From: CAYMKL01 sp964390805
GTDB lineage: Bacteria; Chloroflexota; Anaerolineae; VGOG01
Reading direction: 5' to 3'
DNA: 47,093 nucleotides
Assembly (NCBI GenBank): GCA_964390805.1
Contig: CAYMKL010000043.1
Span: 1 to 47,093 of the forward strand
The notes below the pieces were generated by a model. The model was not told the DNA's origin, made no database searches, and saw only the letters and a list, made by a program, of their open reading frames with translations. The translations under genes were made by a program, and so were the position numbers. This document shows, piece after piece, positions 25,127-33,160 of the stretch (positions are counted from its first letter, which is position 1; each line of letters opens with the position of its first letter).

Positions 25127-25155
25127 AGTATACACTCTCTTGCCAGGCCTGTCTA
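25127..25155 (-). promoter_or_regulatory. Promoter with -35 TAGACA, 17-nt spacer, -10 TATACT
   Basis: -10 TATACT at 25127-25132 and -35 TAGACA at 25150-25155, 20-25 nt before the ribosome-binding site of the receiver gene. The upstream element TTAATTACGTAGG and TCTACGGA is duplicated at 24619-24690. Confidence 0.7.
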
Positions 25156-25185
25156 TCCGTAGACCTACGTAATTAACCAAGAAAA

Positions 25186-25208
25186 GCCCCGTAGTTTTAG
25201 CGGGGCTG
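25186..25208 (-). terminator. Intrinsic terminator of the kinase-NarL operon
   Basis: AGCCCCG, a loop CTAAAACTA, CGGGGCT, then TTTCTT on the minus strand, about 40 nt past the NarL-type regulator stop codon. Confidence 0.8.
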
Positions 25209-25247
25209 TGGGTGTAGGGGTGCGGGGGATGACTGTTCCCCGCTCCC

Positions 25248-25901
25248 CTATTCCTCCATCGGCAAAATCCCCCGCCGCAGGGCGTAGCGGATCAGATCGG
25301 TCTGGGTACGCAGGCCCAGTTTGTGCATCATGTTGGCGCGATGGACCTCGACGGTGCGCGGGCTGATGTGCAGCCGGTCGGCGATCTCCCGGCTGGTGTG
25401 GCCCTCGGCCGCCAGGTGCAGCACCTCCCGCTCGCGGGCAGTTAGCGTTTCATACAGGTCCAGCACGGCGGCTTTGGCTTTTTGCGTGTAGGCCTCGATG
25501 GCGCGCTCGGAAAGCGGCGGGCTGAGGTAGCGCCGGCCAGCGGTCACCTCGCGCACCGCCTGCACCAGATCGGCTGCGCTGGAATCTTTGAGGACATAAC
25601 CGGTCGCCCCGTTTCTTAGCGCCTCCAGCACGTAGGCCTCATTGGCGTGCATGGAGAGGATGACGACACGGGTCCGAGGTGAACGCTGGCTGACTTGCCG
25701 TGTGACCTCCAGGCCGTTCAGGCCGGGCATCATCAGGTCGAGCACCAGCATGTCCGGCTGCAGACGTTCGGCCAGTTGAGATGCCTCCAGCCCATCGCCC
25801 GCCTCGTCAACGATGCGGAAATCCGGCTCGCCCTCCAGCAAGGCCCGCAGCCCCTGGCGGACGACAGGATGATCATCGGCCAACAGAATAGAAACGGTCA
25901 T
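25248..25901 (-). CDS. NarL/FixJ-family response regulator
   Basis: 217 aa. Receiver domain (about 1-120) with DD at 9-10, Asp55 (LVLDLMMPGLNG), Ser/Lys positions in ILSMHAN and YVLKDSS. LuxR-type helix-turn-helix at about 150-210 (LTAREREVLHLAAEGHTSREIADRLHIS... in the usual positions). Its start overlaps the end of the kinase gene by 29 nt, so the two are translationally coupled and form a cognate pair. Output would be activation or repression of unknown promoters. Confidence 0.94.
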   Translation of the reverse strand: MTVSILLADDHPVVRQGLRALLEGEPDFRIVDEAGDGLEASQLAERLQPDMLVLDLMMPGLNGLEVTRQVSQRSPRTRVVILSMHANEAYVLEALRNGATGYVLKDSSAADLVQAVREVTAGRRYLSPPLSERAIEAYTQKAKAAVLDLYETLTAREREVLHLAAEGHTSREIADRLHISPRTVEVHRANMMHKLGLRTQTDLIRYALRRGILPMEE

Positions 25902-28572
25902 AACTCCTCCTTTCGAGCCAATCGCGCAGAGGCAATTCCGCCGTCACGCGTGTCCCAGCCCCCGGCGCCGACTCCACCGTCAGTTGACCGCCCAACAAAA
26001 CGGGTCGCTCGCGCATCCCGGCCAGGCCGCTGGTGGCGCCGGAGGCCAGCGCGGCCTCAGGGTCGAAGCCGGCACCCTGGTCTTCGATCTGCACGCCAAG
26101 TGTGTCCTGGCTGGCCCAGAGCCGCACCGTCACCTCGCTCACGCCGGCGTGGCGGGCGACGTTGGTCAGTGCTTCCTGCACAATGCGGTAGGCGGCCGTT
26201 TCAACTTCTGGCGCAAAACGTCCCTCCAGCCCGGTGTGCTCGAAAGTCACCTCCACATTAGTCTGAGCGGCATAACGCTCGAAATGCCACAGTAGCGCGG
26301 GCAGCAGGCCCAGGTCGTCCAGCATTGCCGGCCGTAGGTCGAGCGACAGATCGCGCACCCGCGTCATAAGTTCACCGATCAACGCCTGTGCTTCGCCCAG
26401 GCGGGCCCTGACCGCGTCAGCCGGTAGGCGCACGCTGATTTCCAGGGTGAGTTTGAGCCCGGTCAGGAGCTGGCCGACCTCGTCGTGGAGTTCGCGAGCA
26501 ATGCGCTGCCGCTCGGTCTCCTGCACCTCCACCAGCCGGTGGGAGAGGGTCTGCAGTCGCTCGCGTCCGGCGCGCACCCGCTCGAACAGTTGGGCATTGA
26601 CAATGGCGATGGCCGCCTGGTTGGCGAAGGTGGTGAGGAGGGGCAGTTGGCCGGAGAACGCTTGCGGCTCAGTGCTGTGCGTGAAGAGCACACCCACGCT
26701 GCGACCCCTGGCGATCAGCGGGGACCCGGCGTAGGACTTGACCCCGGAAGCCACAAGGCTGGGGTTATGCGTGCCATCGTCCACCACCTCGTCGAAGACT
26801 TGCGGCTTGCTGGTCGCAATGATCCGCCGCGTTATCCCCTTGGGCCGGGCTCGCACCTCGATGGGCGGAATGCCTTGAAAGTCCTCTGCACTGATGTCGA
26901 GTGTGTTGTCTTCATTAACCAGCAGGACGCTGGTATAGGCGGAGTTCAACACTTGCCCAGCAAGACTGACGATCGAGGTCAGCACCTCTCGGACATCGAG
27001 TGAAGAGGTGAGGACACGCGAGGCCTGATTCAGACTGGCCAGCTCCTCGGCCTGCTGCTTCAGGCGTGCGGCGTAACGCTGCTGTGCCTCCTCTGCCCGC
27101 TTGCGCTCGGTGACGTCCTCTATACTCCCCTCGTAGTACAGCACCCGGCCCTCGCCATCCCGGATAACCCGGGCGGTATCCCGCACCCAGATGACCGTGC
27201 CGTCGCGCTGGCGAACTTGCATTTCGAAATCACGCTCGACCCCCTCCCCCTCCATCAGGGCCTGCCACTGCTTGCGAGCCTCGGGATCCACATAAAGGTC
27301 GGTGGCATTAACCGCCAGCAGAGACTCTCGGTCCGGGAAGCGGAGCATCTGCACGGCGGCCAGGTTGGCGTCGAGGATCTGCCCGTCCGGAGCAGTTCGG
27401 TAGAGCCCCACGGGTACACGGTCAAAAAGGGTACGATATTTCTCCTCGCTCTCCCGCAGCGCTGTCTCCACCCGCTTGCGCTCAATGATTTCAGCCAGTA
27501 GCACTTCGTTCGCCTGCCTCAGCTCTGCGGTCCGTTCTTCAACTCGTACTTCTAACTCGTCGTGAGCTCTGCGCAGCGCCTTCTCGGCCCGCTTGCGCTC
27601 GGCAATCTCGTTCTTCAGGTCTTCTGTGAGGCTAAATACTGCTTCTTGTGTTATCAGAGTTTCTTCATAGGCCTGCCGCAGCGCCTCCTCTATTCGCTTG
27701 CGCTCGGCGATTTCGTGGCGTAATGATTCGTTGGCTTTTGTCAGCTCCGCGGTGCGTTCCTCAACCCGTCGTTCTAACTCGTCGTGAGCTCTGCGCAGCG
27801 CCTCCTCCGCCCGTTTGCGTTCGGTGATGTCCTGGAAGGTCAAAACGACACCGGCGATCCTTCCTTTGCCATCTCTGATAGGAGCAGCAATGTCACCAAT
27901 AGGAATCTCCCCTCCATCCTTGGCAACGAGCAAGGTATCACTTGTCAGACCGACGACACCCTCCCGAATGGCCCTCATCACGGGACTCTTGGTAACAGCA
28001 CGTGTTTCTTCGTCTATGATGTTGAACACTTCTGTCAAATGTCTACCCAAAGCATCTTCTTGCCTCCAGCCCGTCAGGGCCTCGACAACAGGGTTCATAA
28101 ACACGACCAACCCCTTCTCATCGGTGGCTATCACACCATCGCCTATACTTCTGAGTGTGGTGGCAAGCCACCGCTCGCTCTCTCTTAGTTTCCTTTCCAT
28201 CTTGTGCTTGTATAGGGCTATCTCGATGACAGTGTGTAATTCCCTTTCTTGGAACGGTTTCACGATATAGCCATAAGGCTCCGTTACCTTCGCTCGCTGC
28301 AATGTGGCCTCACCCGTATAAGCAGTTAGATAGACCACCGGAATATCGAAACGTTCACGGATTTCTTTGGCGGCGTCTATGCCGTCCACAGGCCCTTTCA
28401 ACCTGATATCCATCAGCACCAGATCCGGGCCAGTCTCTCCTGCTTTTGCAATGGCTTCCTCTCCGGAAGAGACGACAGCAGCAACAGCATATCTCAAACT
28501 GTTCAGGCTAGTTCGTATGTTCTCGGCTACGATGGCTTCATCTTCAACAACCAGGATCTGTGGATTTGTCAT
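25873..28572 (-). CDS. Sensor histidine kinase REC-PAS-PAS-GAF-HisKA_3
   Basis: 899 aa, soluble. Receiver (about 1-120) with Asp55 (DLVLMDIRLKGPVDG); PAS (about 135-255) with ERKRAEEAL; three coiled-coil segments with the repeated pattern RRAHDELExRVEERTAEL, apparently an internal duplication; PAS with C-terminal motif (about 375-495); GAF (about 520-670); HisKA_3 with His696 (IARELHDEVGQLLTG); HATPase with DQGAGFDPE and GLAGMRER. NarL-type kinase partner of the regulator it overlaps. It follows the decayed kinase by 3 nt, so it may be expressed from upstream. Probably integrates several cytoplasmic cues and phosphorelay input through its N-terminal receiver. Confidence 0.94.
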   Translation of the reverse strand: MTNPQILVVEDEAIVAENIRTSLNSLRYAVAAVVSSGEEAIAKAGETGPDLVLMDIRLKGPVDGIDAAKEIRERFDIPVVYLTAYTGEATLQRAKVTEPYGYIVKPFQERELHTVIEIALYKHKMERKLRESERWLATTLRSIGDGVIATDEKGLVVFMNPVVEALTGWRQEDALGRHLTEVFNIIDEETRAVTKSPVMRAIREGVVGLTSDTLLVAKDGGEIPIGDIAAPIRDGKGRIAGVVLTFQDITERKRAEEALRRAHDELERRVEERTAELTKANESLRHEIAERKRIEEALRQAYEETLITQEAVFSLTEDLKNEIAERKRAEKALRRAHDELEVRVEERTAELRQANEVLLAEIIERKRVETALRESEEKYRTLFDRVPVGLYRTAPDGQILDANLAAVQMLRFPDRESLLAVNATDLYVDPEARKQWQALMEGEGVERDFEMQVRQRDGTVIWVRDTARVIRDGEGRVLYYEGSIEDVTERKRAEEAQQRYAARLKQQAEELASLNQASRVLTSSLDVREVLTSIVSLAGQVLNSAYTSVLLVNEDNTLDISAEDFQGIPPIEVRARPKGITRRIIATSKPQVFDEVVDDGTHNPSLVASGVKSYAGSPLIARGRSVGVLFTHSTEPQAFSGQLPLLTTFANQAAIAIVNAQLFERVRAGRERLQTLSHRLVEVQETERQRIARELHDEVGQLLTGLKLTLEISVRLPADAVRARLGEAQALIGELMTRVRDLSLDLRPAMLDDLGLLPALLWHFERYAAQTNVEVTFEHTGLEGRFAPEVETAAYRIVQEALTNVARHAGVSEVTVRLWASQDTLGVQIEDQGAGFDPEAALASGATSGLAGMRERPVLLGGQLTVESAPGAGTRVTAELPLRDWLERRSYDRFYSVGR

Positions 28573-28575
28573 GTC

Positions 28576-29603
28576 TCAGCTCCTTCCTTGGCGCTTTGGT
28601 CTTGCAAATGTAATCTGAAATGCTGTTCCACCGTTTCTATCAAGCTCGATGGTGCCCTCAAGCTGATGGGTTAACATATGCACCAATCGCAACCCTAGTG
28701 ACTCTGTGTTTCGGAAGTCCAAATCCTCCGGGAAGCCGACACCCTCATCGCTGACCATCAGGGTAAACTCATCGTCATCATCCACGCGAAGCTCAATGCA
28801 GACTTCACCCAGAAGAACCTCTTTCTCTTGGAGCGAGGCCTTGATTTGTTCCTCCGCCCGCTTGCGCTCGGTGATGTCCTGTATTGCACCATAAGTATGT
28901 GTCACCCGCTCCTGCTCCTCGTCCCAGACAGGACGAGCGTAGTCGCGCGTCCAACGCACCTCTCCGTTCCTGGTCAGAACACGATATTCCACCACCTTCG
29001 GTCTGCCAGCCATGACGGCCTCCAACTGACCGAGGGGAACAGATCATCGGGGTGAACCATGCTTTCCCAGCCGCCGCGCGCATGGAGTTCGTCGGCTGTG
29101 AAACCAGTAATGCGCACCAGCGCTCCGGTCACCCACTCGCGTACCAGTTCGCCATCTGGTTCCACCCGGAAGGCATAGGCCGAGGTAAGCTCAGAGACGG
29201 TACGATAGCGATCTTCGCTCTCCTGCAAAGCCTCCTCCACTCGCACCCGCTCAGTGATCTCCTGCTGGAGTTGTTCATTGGCTGTGGTGAGTGCGATGGT
29301 GCGTTCGGCCACCTGCTGTTCAAGCTGCTGGCTTTGCTGACGCAAGGTGGCTCTAGGCTGGCGTTCGAGTTGTAGCGCCCGCCTCATTTCACGGTTGGAG
29401 AGCCAGTTGAAGGCCACTAACACCGACAGCCCTAGCCCCAACCCAACGGCATCGAGAGCCGCTGTTGCTTCGGGCAGCACGGCAGTCGGTACCATACCGA
29501 CTGCTTGAGCCATCCCAGCCAACACGTAGGCAGCAACGCTCAGGAGGACAAAGACGCTCGCCGCACCGATCCCAATCAGGATGCCAGCAGTAACGACCAC
29601 CAT
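28576..29603 (-). pseudogene. Decayed sensor histidine kinase (frameshift, DHp domain lost)
   Basis: Pieces in order: two or three transmembrane segments, coiled coil (AERTIALTTANEQLQQEI), and a PAS domain broken at the C-run at 29034-29037. Adding one base restores HPDDLFPLGQLEAVMAGR and the rest of the PAS to DITERKRAEEQI. The kinase core is missing: EKEVLLGEV, which normally precedes the HisKA_2/HWE-type phosphoacceptor block, runs straight into the late HATPase part (VSDEGVGFPEDLDFRN). The His is absent, so no autophosphorylation is possible even if the frameshift is a sequencing error. The upstream edge is also uncertain near a run of six G at 29622-29627. Confidence 0.8.
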
Positions 29604-29650
29604 GGCAAGCCCGACCGTTCCCCCCTATCCTTTCTGACAACTCTGTGGAA

Positions 29651-30400
29651 TCATAGTACCAGCTTCAACACAAACAGAATCGTCATCCCACTTATGACCA
29701 AGGGGACATTGTAGGGGTTGGACTGGCGCCGGGTTTCCGGGATGAGGTCTGAAGCCGCGATGTACAAGAAAGAGCCCGCCGCTATGCCCAGTAGCCCTCC
29801 CAGTACGTCCGCCCTGATCCCCTGCAAGCACGCATAGGAAACAATAGCCCCCACCGGCGTGGCCAAGGCCACGCCGACGGAATAGATCAGAGCCCTGGCC
29901 CTGGTCAGGCCGGCATGGAGGAGGATGGCCATCATGGAGAGGCCCTCCGGAAACTCGTGCATGATCACGCCGACGGTGGCGATGATGCCGGTGACCGCGC
30001 TGTCGGCGAAACCAGCGCCAATGATCACTCCATCGAGAAGGGAATGAAAGCCAATGCCCAAGAAGGACATCACCCCCAGTGCGTGCCGGTGGTGCATCTC
30101 GCTCTCCTCGGAGCACGCCGGATCCTCGTGGCCGGCGTGCACCACCACGTTCTGTTCCAGGATGTAGAAGGCCAGGAAGCTCAGTAAAGCGTAGAAACCG
30201 GCATTACCATTCAACTCCAGGGATTCGGGGAGGATGTCCAGCAGAGAAGCCGAGAGCAGCGCACCAGAGGCAAAGCTGATGAGATAGATAGAGCCTCGGC
30301 GAGCCCAGGCCTCTCTCTTCAACACGATGTAGATTCCGGCCAGGGTAGCCAATCCCGCCAAACTACCGTAGAGAGCTACATTCTGAAATTGGGTTTCCAT
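29651..30400 (-). CDS. ZIP-family divalent metal transporter
   Basis: 249 aa, about eight membrane helices. ATG at 30400 chosen for GAGGTG 6 nt upstream (a TTG 27 nt earlier is less likely). The ZIP signatures are FHSLLDGVIIG in TM4 and HEFPEGLSMMA in TM5, which form the metal site. A cytoplasmic loop between TM3 and TM4 has His-rich HAGHEDPACSEESEMHHRH, typical of metal binding. It would move Zn, Fe or Mn across the inner membrane. It follows the third permease/stress-protein pair by 58 nt and may share its transcript. Confidence 0.92.
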   Translation of the reverse strand: METQFQNVALYGSLAGLATLAGIYIVLKREAWARRGSIYLISFASGALLSASLLDILPESLELNGNAGFYALLSFLAFYILEQNVVVHAGHEDPACSEESEMHHRHALGVMSFLGIGFHSLLDGVIIGAGFADSAVTGIIATVGVIMHEFPEGLSMMAILLHAGLTRARALIYSVGVALATPVGAIVSYACLQGIRADVLGGLLGIAAGSFLYIAASDLIPETRRQSNPYNVPLVISGMTILFVLKLVL

Positions 30401-30458
30401 ACTCAACACCTCATTTCTTTCCAGCAACTCAGGCTAATGAAGCGATCACCACACATCA

Positions 30459-30881
30459 TCACGCGATGATGGCTTCTACACACGTCTCGGCTTCGATTTC
30501 GGCCGCAAAGGCTTCCAGACCGGCCAACTTGAAGACACTTTCCTCGCCGGCCGGCCGGCCCAGCACTACCAACGAAACGTCCTCTTCGCGAGCGGCGTTC
30601 GTTAGCTCCTGGCGCACCTCTCCCTTGCGGCAGATGGTATCTGCTGCGACGCCCTGCTCGGTAGCCCGCTCTTTGGCCATCAACAGCAGAAACCTGCCCA
30701 TCTTGGCCACCTCGTTCTCCACGTCCACCACGATCGAGCCGGCCGTCTTGTCGAGGAAATGAAGATCAACCACGTAGAGAAAGAGCAAGGTGTCGCCTCT
30801 TTCTTTTGCCAGGGCGATGGCTGCGTCCTGGGTGCGATAGCTGTCCTCTCCGCCCCTAGTAGCACAAAGTATTTTGCCCAT
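30459..30881 (-). CDS. Universal stress protein family, third copy
   Basis: 140 aa, alpha/beta UspA fold: start MGKILCATRGGEDSYRTQDA, VVDLHFLDKT after the second strand, and VSLVVLGRPAGEE near the end. The ATP-binding GxxGx9G(S/T) motif is not evident, so it is probably the non-ATP-binding type. It starts 15 nt after the third permease stop. All three permease genes in the window are paired with such a protein, so it probably serves the permease (for example as a regulatory subunit) rather than general stress. Somewhat more diverged than copies A and B. Confidence 0.85.
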   Translation of the reverse strand: MGKILCATRGGEDSYRTQDAAIALAKERGDTLLFLYVVDLHFLDKTAGSIVVDVENEVAKMGRFLLLMAKERATEQGVAADTICRKGEVRQELTNAAREEDVSLVVLGRPAGEESVFKLAGLEAFAAEIEAETCVEAIIA

Positions 30882-30896
30882 GATGCCCTCCTTAAC

Positions 30897-32621
30897 CTAG
30901 AACTTCAGCCAGAAGTAGCGAATAAGAATCCACAGCGTCGGCGCCAGGATGGTCACGAAGGTGACGGGCACGCCGACGCGGGAGAAGTCCCCGAACTTGA
31001 GCCGGAAGCCGGCTCGATCCATGATGCCCGCCGCGACGATATTGGGCGCCGAGCCGATGTAGGTGGCATTCCCCCCCAGGCCCGCCCCCAGAGCCAGCGC
31101 CCAGTAGAGGACATTGTTCTCGGCGCCGGGCAGGGTCTGGGTCAAGAAGACAGTGACCGGGACGATGGCCGCCGTGAAGGGGATGTTGGCCACTATCGCT
31201 GAGGCGACGGCCGAAACTCAGATGATCAGCAGTGTGGCCAGCAGCAAACTGTCACCAGCCAGGCTCCTGACCGCTTCGGCTATGAGCTGGATCAGGCCCA
31301 CCTCCTGGATGCCCCCCACCATCATGAACAGGCTCATGAAGAAGACCAGGGTTGTCCAGTCCACCTCGTGCAGCATCTCGCTCACGTCGGGCTGCACCCA
31401 GAGCAGCAGGGCCGTGGAACCCAGGATGGCGACGACGGCCGGCGGCATGTGGAACCGATCCGCGACGAAGAACAGGATCAACGTGATGCCAAAGATGAGC
31501 AGCGACTTGCGCAACAGGACGGGGTCGGTGATGCGAGAGTCAGCCTCCAATCGCGCGGCCAGGGCAGCCGAGGGGGCCTTTCTCTCCCAGTCGAACTCTG
31601 CCCGGTACAGCCAGCGGGTCATCACCAGCAGGATGCCCATGCCCATCAGAGAAATGGGGAGCATGTTGACCAGAAACTGGTTGAAGCTCAGGCCAACGTA
31701 GGAGCCGATGATGGTGTTGGGCGGTGTGCCGATGAGGGTGGCCGCCCCGCCGATGTTGGAAGCCAGCACCTCGGGCACGACGATGGCCGCCGGGTGGATG
31801 TTTAGGGCCAACGCCATCTGGATGCTGATGGGCGTCATCAAGAGCATGACGGTGGTGTCGTTCAGCACTGAGGAGATGACACCGGTGATGGAGACGAGAA
31901 TGGCTGCAACGAGGAAGGCGTTGCCCCGGGCCAGACGAAAGGTCTGATAGGCCAGCCACTGGAAAACGCCCGTCTGACTCATGATGGCCATGAAGATCAT
32001 CATCGTCATCAACAAGAAGACGACGTCGAAGTCAATGAAGCCAATGGCCCGGTGGAAGCCGATGATCCAAAAATCGGAGTTGGAGCTGCCGATGAAGTAG
32101 CTGACTCCCAGCATGGCCGCCGCACCCAGAAAGGCGGCGATGGTTTCGTGCAGCAGGTTGAGAGAGATGAAGCCAAACACCACGATGAAGATGGCCCCGG
32201 CGAGGAAGAAGGCCGGGTTGAAAACGCGGGGCAGGACGATGTCGGGGACGCGGACGTGGCAGCGGTCGCCAGCGCAGGCCACCTCCTGGCGAGCAAAGCC
32301 CTGGTGGGTAGTGCGGAAGCCCGGCTTGCTGATCTCGATGGCTACCGTCTCCGCCTCAATCAGCGCACGGGGCAGCGCCAACTCCACGATGTAGAAGCCG
32401 TCCGCGTCGGTGTGAGCTACCTGTGTCTCTCCATCACCGATGGAGACTCGCACCTCAGCCTCGTCCACCGTGGCCTCCCGGGTGTTGACCACCCGCCCGA
32501 CGATGGTCAGCATCACCTCGTCGCTGGGCGCGAATTCACTCAGGGCCGGCCCTGTCCCGGTCAAGAAGAAGAAACTCAGGACAACCAACGAGACCAGCCC
32601 TATTCGGGTCCGGATGCGCAC
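30897..32621 (-). pseudogene. SLC13/ArsB-NhaD-type permease, third copy, with in-frame TGA
   Basis: 574 codons plus stop, the same length as its two sisters, but codon 468 is TGA (31218-31220). At the aligned position the sister proteins have Trp (LLVLVWAGA; ILVVAWSAG), so the change is TGG to TGA. The downstream frame is fully conserved (VANIPFTAAIVPV... GNATYIGSAPNIVAAG). Order: signal/anchor helix, carboxypeptidase-regulatory-like beta domain outside the membrane (VVNTREATVDEAEV), then about 11-12 helices with LNDTTVMLLMTP and GTPPNTIIGS, typical of the ion-transporter superfamily. It could be a recent pseudogene, a sequencing error or a read-through case; other genes here end in TGA, so a general recoding is unlikely. 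Confidence 0.85.
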
Positions 32622-32641
32622 AGTGGGTCTCCTTATGATGC

Positions 32642-33067
32642 TCAGATGATTCGCGCTTCCACGCCCGTCTCGGCTTCGATTTCGTTAGCGAAGGCTTCCA
32701 GCGCGGCCGGCACAAAGGCGGCTCCCGTACGCTCTGGCTGACCCAACACTACGAAGCCAACGCCCTCCTCGCGCGCGGCCGCCTTCAACTCATCTCGCAG
32801 CTTCCCGCGCCGGAGCACGTAAGCGGCGGCCACCCCTTGTTTCTGGGCTCGCTCCTGGGCCATGGCCAGCAGGAACTCGCCCATGTGGCTCATCTCCTCG
32901 GCCACCACATCGGGGCGAACGGCCCGCCTCGCTTTGTCCAGAAAACGGGTATCAACCACGAAGAGGAACAACAACTCGTCGCCGCACTCTTTGGCCAAGG
33001 CAATTGCTGCATCCTGGGTACGGTAGCTGGCCTCACCGCCGCGCGTAGCACATAAGATTCTACTCAT
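32642..33067 (-). CDS. Universal stress protein family, second copy
   Basis: 141 aa, very like copy A at 34981-35406 (MSRILCATRGGEASYRTQDA; VVAEEMSHMGEFLLAMAQER). It lacks an evident ATP-binding glycine motif. It lies 93 nt after the second permease stop, with a double-hairpin REP-like element in between, and 20 nt before the third permease. Role inferred from the repeated pairing: partner or regulator of the adjoining permease. Confidence 0.87.
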   Translation of the reverse strand: MSRILCATRGGEASYRTQDAAIALAKECGDELLFLFVVDTRFLDKARRAVRPDVVAEEMSHMGEFLLAMAQERAQKQGVAAAYVLRRGKLRDELKAAAREEGVGFVVLGQPERTGAAFVPAALEAFANEIEAETGVEARII

Positions 33068-33101
33068 AACAACCTCCCTAAATGACTACCACCTCGCTCA
33101 G

Positions 33102-33147
33102 CCTGGATTGCCAAATCCAGGCCCGTCGGATCTGGCGATCCGACGGG
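33102..33147. repeat. Double-hairpin REP-like element, copy 2
   Basis: CCTGGATTGCCAAATCCAGG (33102-33121) immediately followed by the stem CCCGTCGGATC/GATCCGACGGG (33122-33147). It shares order and core sequence (GGATCTGGCGATCC) with 22434-22485. Located between a permease and its stress-protein partner, it may set the ratio of the two products by RNA processing. Confidence 0.7.
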
Positions 33148-33160
33148 AGCAGGTAAGGAA

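Noticed and set aside
31218..31220. TGA recoded as Trp genome-wide
   Set aside because: TGA serves as the terminal stop of other intact genes here, and no other internal TGA is seen.
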